A stretch of DNA of 64,000 nucleotides from Bacteroidota bacterium (GTDB taxonomy: Bacteria > Bacteroidota > Bacteroidia > B-17B0 > Aurantibacillaceae): contig JABDCR010000005.1 of NCBI GenBank assembly GCA_013288015.1, forward strand, positions 1 to 64,000, in the 5' to 3' direction. Below the pieces are notes generated by a model. That model searched no databases and was not told where the DNA came from. It saw nothing but the letters and a program-made list of their open reading frames with translations. The translations under genes and the position numbers were made by a program. Numbering within the stretch: position 1 is the first letter of the stretch; every line of letters starts with the position of its first letter. Below, piece after piece: positions 1 through 8,543 of the stretch.

Positions 1-160
1 TCGTATTTTTTACATATAAAAATTCAAGGTTATGAAAATGTTTTTAAGGTTGTAAAAGCAGAGTAGCTTATCTCAAACTAATTACCGGTGTTTATAATCA
101 TAAGCACCAGTACTTAGTTTTATTTTAAAAAATATCTAAGGAGTTATTATTAACTTTGGT

Positions 161-236
161 CAACATTACTTTCCCATTCCGAAAGTACTTTTGCCCTATT
201 GTCACGCTATCACGCCAGTCGGGTAACAAACTGGCG
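161..236 (+). repeat. Inverted-repeat promoter/leader element, copy 1
   Basis: An inverted repeat, TACTTTC (167-173) and GAAAGTA (181-187) with a 7-base spacer, follows CAACAT and runs into TACTTTTG (186-193), an exact match to the Bacteroidota -7 box TAnnTTTG. A short hairpin, CGCCAG (213-218) with CTGGCG (231-236), follows in what would be the 5' leader of the TPR gene. The same arrangement recurs at 1798-1871, and the palindrome again at 3238-3271. I infer a promoter with an overlapping operator. Bases 1-160 hold nothing else I recognise. Confidence 0.55.
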
Positions 237-281
237 ACAGAAGAATGTATGTTTTCTATAAACTTTTCTTAGATTTGATTA

Positions 282-1754
282 GTGAAAAGATTTGCAGCCA
301 TATTTCTTATCGTTTTTTTTAATTCTTTATTTTTTTATGCGCAAAATAGAAAAATTGACTCCCTTTGGAAAGTATACAACAACAAAACTCAAGCTGATAC
401 TGCTCGCCTGATGGCTATATTTAAAATGGCCAATGGTTACCTAGACAATAATCCTGATTCGGCAATTCTGCTTGCGCAATATCAACTGCAACTCGCTCGT
501 AATACCAAACAAAAGCTCTTTGAAGGAAGGGCTCTTACCACAATGGGTATTGCCCAGTTAAACAAAAGTGATTACTTGGGAGCCATAGAATCGCAAACAA
601 AAGCCTTGAAAATATTCAGGGAAATCAATGATAAAAAAAGAATGGGAAATTGCTTGCAGAATCTTGGTAGTATTTATCTTGACCAGGCTAATTACACTAA
701 ATCACTCGAATATTCACTCGAAGCCTTAAAAATAAGAGAAGAAACAGGCGATAAAGAAGGGGAAGGTGATTGTTATACCAATATTGGTATCGTCTATAAA
801 GAACTGAATAACTTCCCAAAAGCTCTTGAATGTTATTTCAAAGCTTTACACATATTCGAAAAGACAGGTTACACGAATGGTATGGGGGATTGTTATAATA
901 ATATTGGAGTTGTATACCACCAACAATTTAATTACAAAAAAGCTCTTGAATACGCTTTTAAAGGATTAAAAATAAAACAGGAAAGCGGTAATAAATATGG
1001 AGTTGGAATTGGTTACGTCAATATTGCACTTGCCTATAAAGCCCAGGCTGATTATGCCAAGGCATTAATCTATTACAAAAAAAGTCTTGACGTGAAACGT
1101 GAGACTGGTGACAGATACGGAATTGGGATATGTTACCTTAATATGGCAACGCTCTATTATACATTATCAGATTACGGTCTATCCTTAGTTTACAGCGATT
1201 CTGCGTTGAAGGTCAGCAGGGAAATAGGTGATATAGATAGCGAGCGCTTATGTTATGGTAACCTGGCTTTAGTGTATGCAGGCAGAAAACACTATAAAGA
1301 AGCTTATGAATACAATGTAAAATATAAACAACTTACCGATAGCATTTTCAATGCCGATAATAGTAAACAACTTGGGGATATGAAAACCAAGTTTGAAGTA
1401 GAGAAGAAAGAGGCTGAACTAAAAATAAAATCGGATGCGGAACAGGAAAAATTAAAAGCCATTGCAAATGAAGAAAAGAAAAGGCAACTGGTTATTATTT
1501 TTGCAGTAGCAAGCGTTCTCTTAATAGTAGTTATTTTTTCTTTGTTTTTATTTAGACGCTTCCGCATAATTGAAAGACAAAAAACCATTATCGAAAAACA
1601 AAAGCAAAAGGTTGACGAAGCTTATGAGCAATTGCATGAAAAAAATAAAGAAGTGATGGACAGTATCCATTATGCCAAACGCATACAAACAGCTTTAATA
1701 ACCCCGGAAAAATATATTGAAAATAGTTTAAACCGTTTAAGGGGTAATTGTTAG
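282..1754 (+). CDS. TPR-repeat membrane protein lacking its usual output domain
   Basis: This 490-residue protein has an N-terminal signal peptide ending near FFYAQ. Seven to eight tetratricopeptide repeats of about 40 residues follow (roughly 85-370, each with a variant of the A-YYKKSLDVKRETGD pattern), then a charged coiled coil, one transmembrane helix (about 410-430, VIIFAVASVLLIVVIFSLFL) and a second coiled coil. In related Bacteroidota proteins the closing segment KEVMDSIHYAKRIQTALI leads into a SpoIIE-type phosphatase or a kinase domain. Here the protein stops about 25 residues later, so the output domain is missing. It could be a stand-alone sensor or a truncated remnant. The start is GTG; no better ATG is in frame near the signal peptide. 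Confidence 0.85.
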   Translation: MKRFAAIFLIVFFNSLFFYAQNRKIDSLWKVYNNKTQADTARLMAIFKMANGYLDNNPDSAILLAQYQLQLARNTKQKLFEGRALTTMGIAQLNKSDYLGAIESQTKALKIFREINDKKRMGNCLQNLGSIYLDQANYTKSLEYSLEALKIREETGDKEGEGDCYTNIGIVYKELNNFPKALECYFKALHIFEKTGYTNGMGDCYNNIGVVYHQQFNYKKALEYAFKGLKIKQESGNKYGVGIGYVNIALAYKAQADYAKALIYYKKSLDVKRETGDRYGIGICYLNMATLYYTLSDYGLSLVYSDSALKVSREIGDIDSERLCYGNLALVYAGRKHYKEAYEYNVKYKQLTDSIFNADNSKQLGDMKTKFEVEKKEAELKIKSDAEQEKLKAIANEEKKRQLVIIFAVASVLLIVVIFSLFLFRRFRIIERQKTIIEKQKQKVDEAYEQLHEKNKEVMDSIHYAKRIQTALITPEKYIENSLNRLRGNC

Positions 1755-1797
1755 GTAAAAATCTCACCCATCATAGTAAACTCTTTGTAAAAGTAAC

Positions 1798-1871
1798 CAA
1801 CATTACTTTCTCAAACGGAAAGTACTTTTGCCCTAACATTACACCCTCCCGCGCTTCGAGCAACAAACGGG
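1798..1871 (+). repeat. Inverted-repeat promoter/leader element, copy 2
   Basis: Same layout as copy 1: CAACAT, TACTTTC (1804-1810), a 7-base spacer, GAAAGTA (1818-1824), the -7-like TACTTTTG (1823-1830), then CCCTA and a leader hairpin, CCCG (1848-1851) with CGGG (1868-1871). The spacer sequence differs between copies while both palindrome arms are identical, as expected for a dimeric regulator site. It lies about 180 bases before the DUF4419 gene. Confidence 0.55.
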
Positions 1872-2047
1872 CAACATAAGGAATAATAAAGTTCTTTTAA
1901 TAAGAGTGTAGAATTTATAATCTAGGCTACTAATTATAATTTCATTGATAATTGTTCTAATTGGTAGTACAAACTCGGTATAAAATGTATTGCATCTTAA
2001 TCTTATATAAATTACCTTTAACATTAGTAGATATATTTACAAGCAAT

Positions 2048-3181
2048 ATGAAAATAAATATCACAATATTTTTAACCCTAATTACAGTTGAGTTATTTGC
2101 TCAAAATTCTGTAACGACAATTGAATGTGATGATGTAGTTAAAGCAACGACCTCATTAAACGAGGTTAGTTATCAATCTGCTATTGAAACCATATTAAAT
2201 GATAAAATTGAAACCTGTTCAAAAGAGAAACGAAATACAACTTTAGTATCTTCAAAAATGAACCCATTTGTTTTCGCGGTTCACACAGCCTATGCACAAC
2301 ATAGACCGTTAATTATTTCACCTGATATGATTTGGCTTTTAATTTGTCAAGGTTTCACAAAACACGTTGACTATCATTCAGAAGAACTAAGAAGTAAGTT
2401 TGTTCAATTTTCAGGTAAAAGAAAAATCTCAATTGCAACTGAGCCAATCAGTATGAATTTTCATAAGGGAAATATCGACAACCCTTGGGAGTTAATGTTT
2501 CCCGCTTTTGCGGACTCTATTAATAAATACGTTGGTAATGATTTTTCTAAATTAATTGTTTCAAAATTTTCAACCACCACTCCGACAGACAAAGCTGCCT
2601 TTGAAGTTACGCTAATGGACGCGATGAGTAATTACTTTGAATATGAGGTAACAACGTCGTGCGGAATCCCTCAAATTTCTTTAGAAGGTTCATTGAATGA
2701 TTGGGGAAAAATAAAAGAGAACATTCTTAAACTGAAAGGATACAACATTGACAATTGGATAAATTCTTTAGAGCCTTTGATTGACGAATTTATAAATGCA
2801 AAAAAAGGGAAAATAAATCACGAATTTTGGGCATCGATATATAAATTGAACGGAGGTAGCGGTGGGCCATATATTAAAGGGTGGCTCATTAAATTATTTC
2901 CCTACTTGAGTACCACCAGCGATAAACCAAGGCCAAACAATTATATTGATAAAGAACCAACAAGTACCTTTTCTGGCTTAAAGACAAACGATTTTTACAA
3001 CGGTATTTCGCAAGCAGATTTTATATGGAACTATTTCGGGACAAAATTTGAAATGGAGTTTGTTGCAGGTTTTATTGGTGTAAAACAGGACAAGGTTACT
3101 TTAGCCTTACGACCTGAAATTGGTTGGGCGGTCAAGGACAGAAAAAAGGACGATAATAGCAAAACCAAACAAGGTAAGTGA
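2048..3181 (+). CDS. DUF4419-family secreted protein
   Basis: The 377-residue product begins with a signal peptide (MKINITIFLTLITVELFAQ), so the ATG at 2048 was chosen over an in-frame start 29 codons upstream. The body matches the DUF4419 family as I recall it: a region around MIWLLICQGFTKHV, a central PTDKAAFEVTLMDAMSNYFEY segment, then ISLEGSLNDW and a Gly-rich NGGSGGPYIKGWLIKLFPYL stretch. The biochemical function of this family is not known to me. It stands alone in its direction, behind promoter-like repeat copy 2, and repeat copy 3 lies just after its stop codon. Confidence 0.8.
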   Translation: MKINITIFLTLITVELFAQNSVTTIECDDVVKATTSLNEVSYQSAIETILNDKIETCSKEKRNTTLVSSKMNPFVFAVHTAYAQHRPLIISPDMIWLLICQGFTKHVDYHSEELRSKFVQFSGKRKISIATEPISMNFHKGNIDNPWELMFPAFADSINKYVGNDFSKLIVSKFSTTTPTDKAAFEVTLMDAMSNYFEYEVTTSCGIPQISLEGSLNDWGKIKENILKLKGYNIDNWINSLEPLIDEFINAKKGKINHEFWASIYKLNGGSGGPYIKGWLIKLFPYLSTTSDKPRPNNYIDKEPTSTFSGLKTNDFYNGISQADFIWNYFGTKFEMEFVAGFIGVKQDKVTLALRPEIGWAVKDRKKDDNSKTKQGK

Positions 3182-3237
3182 ATTTCAAACAACAGGCAGA
3201 ACGCCATCTGATTCAAAAATTTCGACACCTGTGATAT

Positions 3238-3271
3238 CCACATTACTTTCTGTATCGGAAAGTAATTTGCA
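3238..3271 (+). repeat. Inverted-repeat element, copy 3 (no leader hairpin)
   Basis: CCACAT, TACTTTC (3244-3250), a 7-base spacer and GAAAGTA (3258-3264) repeat the palindrome of copies 1 and 2. The following bases, TAATTTGC, are a poorer -7 box, and no conserved leader hairpin follows. From here to 3611 I see no gene; the stretch is AT-rich, with scattered stop codons in every frame. Confidence 0.45.
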
Positions 3272-3611
3272 AGAAAGTTATTTATAATCCATTCTTTATT
3301 AAATTATATGGGTGTATATAAAGGCATAGGGTTTAGAGATAAAATGGAAGTATATGTAAAAATTGCCACTTAGTCCCTAAACTTGAAAAAGTTGCACATA
3401 TTGTGTTTTCTATCAAAGATTATATTTCTTGGCTAATCCAATGCTAAGTTTTCCTCAAACTGACGAAAAAAACCATATGATGTTTACTGCCAAAATAACT
3501 TATCGAACTTTTTATTGAAAGTTAAAGTTTTTTTAATTGATGATTACACAACTTTACAATATATCTTATTCATTTTATTAACTGCACAAATCTCAAGTTT
3601 GACGATATGGT

Positions 3612-4106
3612 TTAGCGCTTCTTAATAGGTTTTTTTTCGTTGACTTCTTCTTGGTAATTAACAATTTCAAACATCGCATCAAGTACCATTTCAAATTTTT
3701 TCTTGCCTAATACTTTTTGAAGATCAGCATGCAAATCTTTTTGACGGCCACGGCAGGTCAGAATAAATTCTTTGCCTTTATCCGTTAAATATATAATAGA
3801 GCTGCGTTTGTCTTTAGGATTGGTTTGTATTTTAATGTATTTTTTTTCTTCAAGTTCTTGTACTACCTGACTCATCCCTTGCTTGGTAATTCCTGCGCGT
3901 TTGGCCAAATCAGTGTTAGTAATGCCATCCACATCAATATTCATTATTAAAGGCATATAGGCTAGCTTAAAGTCACGAATATCATGAGCATATAATTGCT
4001 CGGCAACCCAGGTGTCAAAATGTTTCTTTAGCTTACTAATGGCTTTACCCCAACTGTGCTTGCTTAATGCGTCTGTTTTTTGTAATTCTCTGTCTAAGTT
4101 TTTCAT
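3612..4106 (-). CDS. MarR-family transcriptional regulator
   Basis: 164 residues with the winged helix-turn-helix layout of MarR repressors: an N-terminal dimerisation helix, then ITNTDLAKRAGITKQGMSQV (the DNA-recognition helix-turn-helix, about residues 60-80) and a wing containing NPKDKRSSIIYLTDKG (the DxRS...T..G signature). MarR proteins typically repress adjacent drug-export operons and are released by ligands. The gene is divergent from the HlyD/DHA2/TolC operon, 97 bases away, and palindromes between them fit autoregulation and repression of the pump. The lysine-rich C-terminus (EKKPIKKR) is unremarkable. Confidence 0.9.
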   Translation of the reverse strand: MKNLDRELQKTDALSKHSWGKAISKLKKHFDTWVAEQLYAHDIRDFKLAYMPLIMNIDVDGITNTDLAKRAGITKQGMSQVVQELEEKKYIKIQTNPKDKRSSIIYLTDKGKEFILTCRGRQKDLHADLQKVLGKKKFEMVLDAMFEIVNYQEEVNEKKPIKKR

Positions 4107-4146
4107 AATAGTATTGCAAATATACTAAAAAATAATAGTAAATTAA

Positions 4147-4178
4147 CTTGACTATTTAGTAAAGTTACTTTACCTTTG
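4147..4178 (+). promoter_or_regulatory. Efflux-operon promoter with overlapping MarR-type operator
   Basis: CTTG (4147-4150), a 20-base spacer and TACCTTTG (4171-4178) match the Bacteroidota -33/-7 promoter pattern. A 15-base palindrome, GTAAAGT-T-ACTTTAC (4159-4173), fills the spacer and overlaps the -7 box, which is the expected position for a repressor site. A second half-site pair, TACTA-N8-TAGTA, lies upstream toward the marR start. That MarR binds here is inferred from position. Confidence 0.6.
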
Positions 4179-4203
4179 TCGCCATAATTTAAAAATCTGT
4201 TTT

Positions 4204-5247
4204 ATGGAACAAGAAATTACTCAGGAAAAGAAAAAGAAAAGCCCTATTATATATGTACTAATGGCAGGTGTTGCAGTAGCTGCCTTTTTTGGAATAAAAA
4301 GTGTTTGGCATGCCTTAAAACATGAGAGCACTGATAATGCCAGTGTGGAGTGTTATAGTATGCCGGTTATAGCACGTGTAGGAGGCTATATAGATAGTCT
4401 GCCTTTAAACGACTATAACACGGTTAAGCAAGGCGATTTGCTTTTAAAAATTGATGATAGAGAATATACCATTGCTAAAGCACAAGCTGAAGCCGATTTG
4501 GCACAGGCTGAAGCCGATTTAGAAAATGCCAAAGCGCAATTAATAAACGCACAGATGAATGCTAAAGTTACAGAGGCAAATGCAAGTGTACAGAAAACAA
4601 GAATTGATAAAGCTAACTATGATTTAAAACGGGATCAGGCATTGTTTAATGATAATTCCATCACTAAAAAACAACTGGATGATTCTAAATCAAATGTAGA
4701 AACGCAGCAAAAACAATTTGATGCTAATAATGACCAAATCAGTTTGGCATCGGCTCAAATTGTAACGTCCAATGCATCTATTAAAAAAGCGGAGGCTGTT
4801 ATAAATACACGTAAAGCGGTGTTAGATGCAGCTAATCTTAAATTAAGCTATACTAAAATTTATGCCCAGGCTACAGGTAAAACAGGTAAACTTAATTTAG
4901 AAAAAGGGCAATTTGTACAAGTCGGACAAACGCTATTTACTATTGTAAACACAAGTGATTTTTGGATAGTGGCCAATTTTAAAGAAACACAAATAGAGCA
5001 TTTAAAAGAAGGTAAAGCAGTTGATATTTATGTAGATGGGTTTCCGGATGTAACTATTAAAGGAACCATTTCATCTTTGAGTGAAGCTACAGGGGCTAAA
5101 TATTCTTTATTGCCTCCTGATAATGCAACGGGCAACTTTGTAAAAGTAACGCAACGTGTTCCAGTAAAAATTGTTATTGAAAATCAAGCGCAGTATAAAG
5201 ATATGTTGCGTGCCGGTTTAAGTGTTACTGTTGAAGCTGAAAAGTAA
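4204..5247 (+). CDS. HlyD/EmrA-family membrane fusion protein
   Basis: 347 residues: one N-terminal transmembrane segment (about 14-32), a first half-lipoyl segment around VIARVGGYIDSLPLNDYNTV, a long alpha-helical coiled-coil hairpin (about 95-200, rich in Ala/Gln/Lys heptads), the second half-lipoyl segment near ATGKTGKLNLEKGQFV, then a beta-barrel part with NTSDFWIVANFKETQIEHLK. This is the periplasmic adaptor that links an inner-membrane exporter to an outer-membrane channel. The stop is followed two bases later by the start of the exporter gene, so it is the first gene of a three-gene efflux operon. Confidence 0.93.
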   Translation: MEQEITQEKKKKSPIIYVLMAGVAVAAFFGIKSVWHALKHESTDNASVECYSMPVIARVGGYIDSLPLNDYNTVKQGDLLLKIDDREYTIAKAQAEADLAQAEADLENAKAQLINAQMNAKVTEANASVQKTRIDKANYDLKRDQALFNDNSITKKQLDDSKSNVETQQKQFDANNDQISLASAQIVTSNASIKKAEAVINTRKAVLDAANLKLSYTKIYAQATGKTGKLNLEKGQFVQVGQTLFTIVNTSDFWIVANFKETQIEHLKEGKAVDIYVDGFPDVTIKGTISSLSEATGAKYSLLPPDNATGNFVKVTQRVPVKIVIENQAQYKDMLRAGLSVTVEAEK

Positions 5248-5249
5248 TA

Positions 5250-6845
5250 ATGAATAACGAAATTCATACAGGTACTACTGGTTTAAAGCGAGCCATTATT
5301 GTAATAACAGTAATTGCGGCGGCTATAATGGAGTTAATTGATACTTCCATTGTGAATGTTGCCTTATCGCAAATTAGTGGAAACTTGGGGGCTACTATTG
5401 AAGATACATCGTGGGTTATAACCGGTTATGCTATTGCTAACGTAATTATTATACCAATGACGGGTTTTCTTGCACGCTATTTTGGAAGAAAAAACTATTA
5501 CATCACATCCATCATCATATTTACTGTATCATCTTATATGTGCGGACAAGCAAGCAGTTTAATAGCTCTTGTGTTATGGCGTTTTTTACAAGGCATAGGT
5601 GGCGGTGCTTTATTGTCTACATCTCAAGGCATTTTATTTGATGCTTTCGAAATTAAAAAACGCCCCATGGCCTCTGCTATTTTTGGTATGGGCATTGTGT
5701 TAGGCCCTGCAATTGGGCCAACACTTGGTGGTGTTATTATCGATAATTATTCGTGGCCCTTGATATTTTATATCAACATCCCAATAGGAATTTTAGCGGC
5801 TGTACTTGCTTATACTTTTATTGAAAAAAAACTGGAAGAATTTTCAATTGATAGAAAATCAATAAAAATTGACTATGTAGGAATTTTAGCATTAATAATA
5901 GGTGTGGCTTCTTTACAGTACTTTTTAGAACGTGGAGAAACGGATGATTGGTTTGAGTCAAAAACTATAACCACCATGGCAATTATTGCTTTTACCGGAC
6001 TAACCACATTTATTGTTTGGGAGTTACGGACTAAAAATCCGGTAATAAATCTACATGTTTTAAAAAACAGAAATCTTGCAGTAAGTAACATACTTACGTT
6101 TACGGTAGGCTTTGGTATGTTCTCTTCTGTATTTATATTTCCTGTACTGGCACAACGTGTACTTGGGTTTACTCCAACCGAAACAGGCATTGGCCTTATA
6201 CCGGCAGCAGCTACTGCAATTTTAGTTATGCCGTTTATTGGCAGAGGCATACAAGGTGGTGTTCCGCCTGTAGTGTTTGTTATACTAGGATTTATATTTT
6301 TTATTCTGCATGGTTATACTGGTTCGCAGGCAAATTTAAACGCGGGCAACTCATTTTTCTTTTGGCCAAATATTTTTAGAGGCTTGGGTACGGCCATGTT
6401 AACAGTTCCTTTAATTAATCAAGCAGTTTCAGGTTTAAAGCCACAAGAAATGCCATCCGGAATTTCATTAACTAATATGATTCGTCAGCTGGGAGGGTCA
6501 GTGGGCATTGCAGTAATGAATACATTTATTGTAAATCGCATGGCAGTTCATCGTTCAGATTTGATAAGCAATTTGCAACCAAATGACCCTGAATTAATAG
6601 CACGCGTACAAACCATGGCGCAAGGTGCTATTGCTAAGGGCGGGGCTAGTGCATTTGGTGCAAATAATGCAGCCTATAAAATGTTAGATGGAACTATTAT
6701 GCAGCAAAGTGCACTCCAGTCATACTTAGATGCATTTTTACTCATAAGTGTATTTTTTATTGCAACATCTCCTTTTTTATTGCTTACACAAAATAAAAAG
6801 GTGAGTGCGGAGACCATGAAAAAAGTAGCTGAAGAATCTCATTAA
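5250..6845 (+). CDS. DHA2-family (EmrB-like) multidrug MFS transporter
   Basis: 531 residues and about 14 predicted transmembrane helices, the size and topology of the 14-TMS drug:proton antiporters. Visible motifs are LIDTSIVNVAL in helix 1 (the DHA2 D-T-IVNVAL motif), GFLARYFGRKNYY (motif A, after helix 2), LQGIGGGALLSTSQ in helix 4 and GPAIGPTLGG (motif C) in helix 5. It would export amphipathic compounds through the adaptor and TolC partner encoded on either side. The substrate cannot be read from the sequence. Confidence 0.94.
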   Translation: MNNEIHTGTTGLKRAIIVITVIAAAIMELIDTSIVNVALSQISGNLGATIEDTSWVITGYAIANVIIIPMTGFLARYFGRKNYYITSIIIFTVSSYMCGQASSLIALVLWRFLQGIGGGALLSTSQGILFDAFEIKKRPMASAIFGMGIVLGPAIGPTLGGVIIDNYSWPLIFYINIPIGILAAVLAYTFIEKKLEEFSIDRKSIKIDYVGILALIIGVASLQYFLERGETDDWFESKTITTMAIIAFTGLTTFIVWELRTKNPVINLHVLKNRNLAVSNILTFTVGFGMFSSVFIFPVLAQRVLGFTPTETGIGLIPAAATAILVMPFIGRGIQGGVPPVVFVILGFIFFILHGYTGSQANLNAGNSFFFWPNIFRGLGTAMLTVPLINQAVSGLKPQEMPSGISLTNMIRQLGGSVGIAVMNTFIVNRMAVHRSDLISNLQPNDPELIARVQTMAQGAIAKGGASAFGANNAAYKMLDGTIMQQSALQSYLDAFLLISVFFIATSPFLLLTQNKKVSAETMKKVAEESH

Positions 6846-6854
6846 TTATCGAAT

Positions 6855-8165
6855 ATGAAAACAAATAAAATTATAATTGCTTTTTTACTAGTAGGAAGTT
6901 TTGTAAACGCACAAACTATTTCTATTAATAGTGATTTAAAAACATTAATAAATCAATCGTTCAGCTACTTTCCTAAAATGAAAGAATTGCAACAACAGGT
7001 TGAAACAAATATCTATCGCGCCGATGGAACTAAAAGCGGCTACTTGCCAACAATTAGTGCAAATGCCAGTTATATGTATGTAGCACCTATATCACAAGTG
7101 TTATTTCCTACTGGTCCTGGTCAGTTTACAACACTTTATTTTCAGCCCAATAATAATTTCACTTCGGCACTTACTTTAAATCAAACCCTGTACGATTTTG
7201 GTAAGGTAAAAGCAAATGTAGAAAAAGCAAAGGATGATATTAAAATTTCTAAGGCAAATATAGAAGCCAATAAGGCTTTATTAGCAGCGCAGGTAGCTAA
7301 TATTTATTACAGCATCATCTATCTTAAAAAAGCAATGGATGTGCAGGATAGTTTGTTGTTTACTTTATTTGAAAGCAAAAAATTAATCGATAGCCGGGTT
7401 AAAAATGGCGATGCGCTTGAACTGGATGCACTAACAGTAAAAAACAATATTGATAATGCCAATAACCGGAAAGCCGATTTACAAAACATGCTTGATAAGC
7501 AAATGAATTTACTTAACTACACTGTTGGTCAAACCACAATAAAAACAAATACCCAAACAAATTTTGATTTTAATGTAGGTACAAGCATTGCAGATTCGGC
7601 TACAGCAACAGCACAAAAATTTAACCCCGATATACAAATTACCAAACTTAAAATAGAACAGTCTAAACACGATATTAATGCAAATAAGGCAGCTGCTTTA
7701 CCTGTGTTGAGTTTAAATGGTGCATTAGGATATAAAAACGGATATCAGCCGGATATTTTTCAAGTTCGATTTAATTATCTGGTAGGGGTTAATTTATCTG
7801 TCCCGCTATACCAAGGTGGCAGATACTTGAAACAAACTAAGGTGGCAGAAAGCACTTTATTGCAAAATCAATTATCATTAGAGAGTACCAACAACACACT
7901 TCGCAGGGATATTGCTCAAGCAATAGATGATATTAAACTAAACGAAGAAAAAGTAAAAAATACGACCAGCATGGTGCAACAAGCCGAATTAGCTTTAAAA
8001 ATTGCAAAATCACGTTATACAAACGGAACAATTATTTATGTTGAATTATTTACCGCGCAAAATAATTTGCAAAATGCTCAGCTTTCTAAACTGCAATACG
8101 AATACCAGTTATGTATTGCTAAAATAGAATTAACAAGGCTTACGGGCGCGGCCTACTGGCTGTAA
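6855..8165 (+). CDS. TolC-family outer membrane efflux protein
   Basis: 436 residues with a signal peptide ending at FVNAQ and two repeated outer-membrane-efflux-protein halves. The helical segments are rich in Asn/Gln/Ala, with LNQTLYDFGKVKANVEKAK in the first half and SVPLYQGGRYLKQTKVAES at the equivalent position of the second. It supplies the outer-membrane channel for the pump. It is third in the operon, 9 bases after the exporter. A short GCGTA/TACGC hairpin at 8191-8210 may mark the operon's end, but it has no T-tract. Confidence 0.93.
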   Translation: MKTNKIIIAFLLVGSFVNAQTISINSDLKTLINQSFSYFPKMKELQQQVETNIYRADGTKSGYLPTISANASYMYVAPISQVLFPTGPGQFTTLYFQPNNNFTSALTLNQTLYDFGKVKANVEKAKDDIKISKANIEANKALLAAQVANIYYSIIYLKKAMDVQDSLLFTLFESKKLIDSRVKNGDALELDALTVKNNIDNANNRKADLQNMLDKQMNLLNYTVGQTTIKTNTQTNFDFNVGTSIADSATATAQKFNPDIQITKLKIEQSKHDINANKAAALPVLSLNGALGYKNGYQPDIFQVRFNYLVGVNLSVPLYQGGRYLKQTKVAESTLLQNQLSLESTNNTLRRDIAQAIDDIKLNEEKVKNTTSMVQQAELALKIAKSRYTNGTIIYVELFTAQNNLQNAQLSKLQYEYQLCIAKIELTRLTGAAYWL

Positions 8166-8379
8166 ATTAGTTTATTAAAACTGTAAATTAGCGTATGATT
8201 TTTTGTACGCATGGCTATACTTACAGATGGAATTTAGTCTTACCGAATTGGTGGAATGCAAAACGTTCGTATACTCTGCAAAATCATGCATATGCTTAAA
8301 CGGGTTGATTTAAACGGAGGTAGCAGATTCCGGCGACTTTTGGAAGTTTTAAATGCTAAAAGATTAGATTAAATACTGA

Positions 8380-8520
8380 TCCTTTGCTAAAACTACGTTA
8401 AATGCCAATTCAAGTACAACCATTAGTTATTCTTGGAATCCCGGAAGTTTATCAAGTGCCGCAATTACAGTTACGCCCACTGTAAGTACTACTTATACGG
8501 TAAATGTTTCTGATGCTTAA
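8380..8520 (+). pseudogene. Remnant of an Ig-like/adhesin repeat
   Basis: After a stop at 8377, this frame reads SFAKTTLNANSSTTISYSW then NPGSLSSAAITVTPTVSTTY and TVNVSDA, ending at TAA (8518-8520). The pattern (S)YSWNPG...ITVTP.VSTTYTV.VSDA is the same Ig-like repeat as in the neighbouring giant proteins, but it lies on the opposite strand, has no start and lacks the second Cys-containing half. I read it as the decayed end of another adhesin gene. Bases 8166-8379 show no other gene. Confidence 0.65.
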
Positions 8521-8543
8521 AGTATAATATGTTTTAAAAATGC

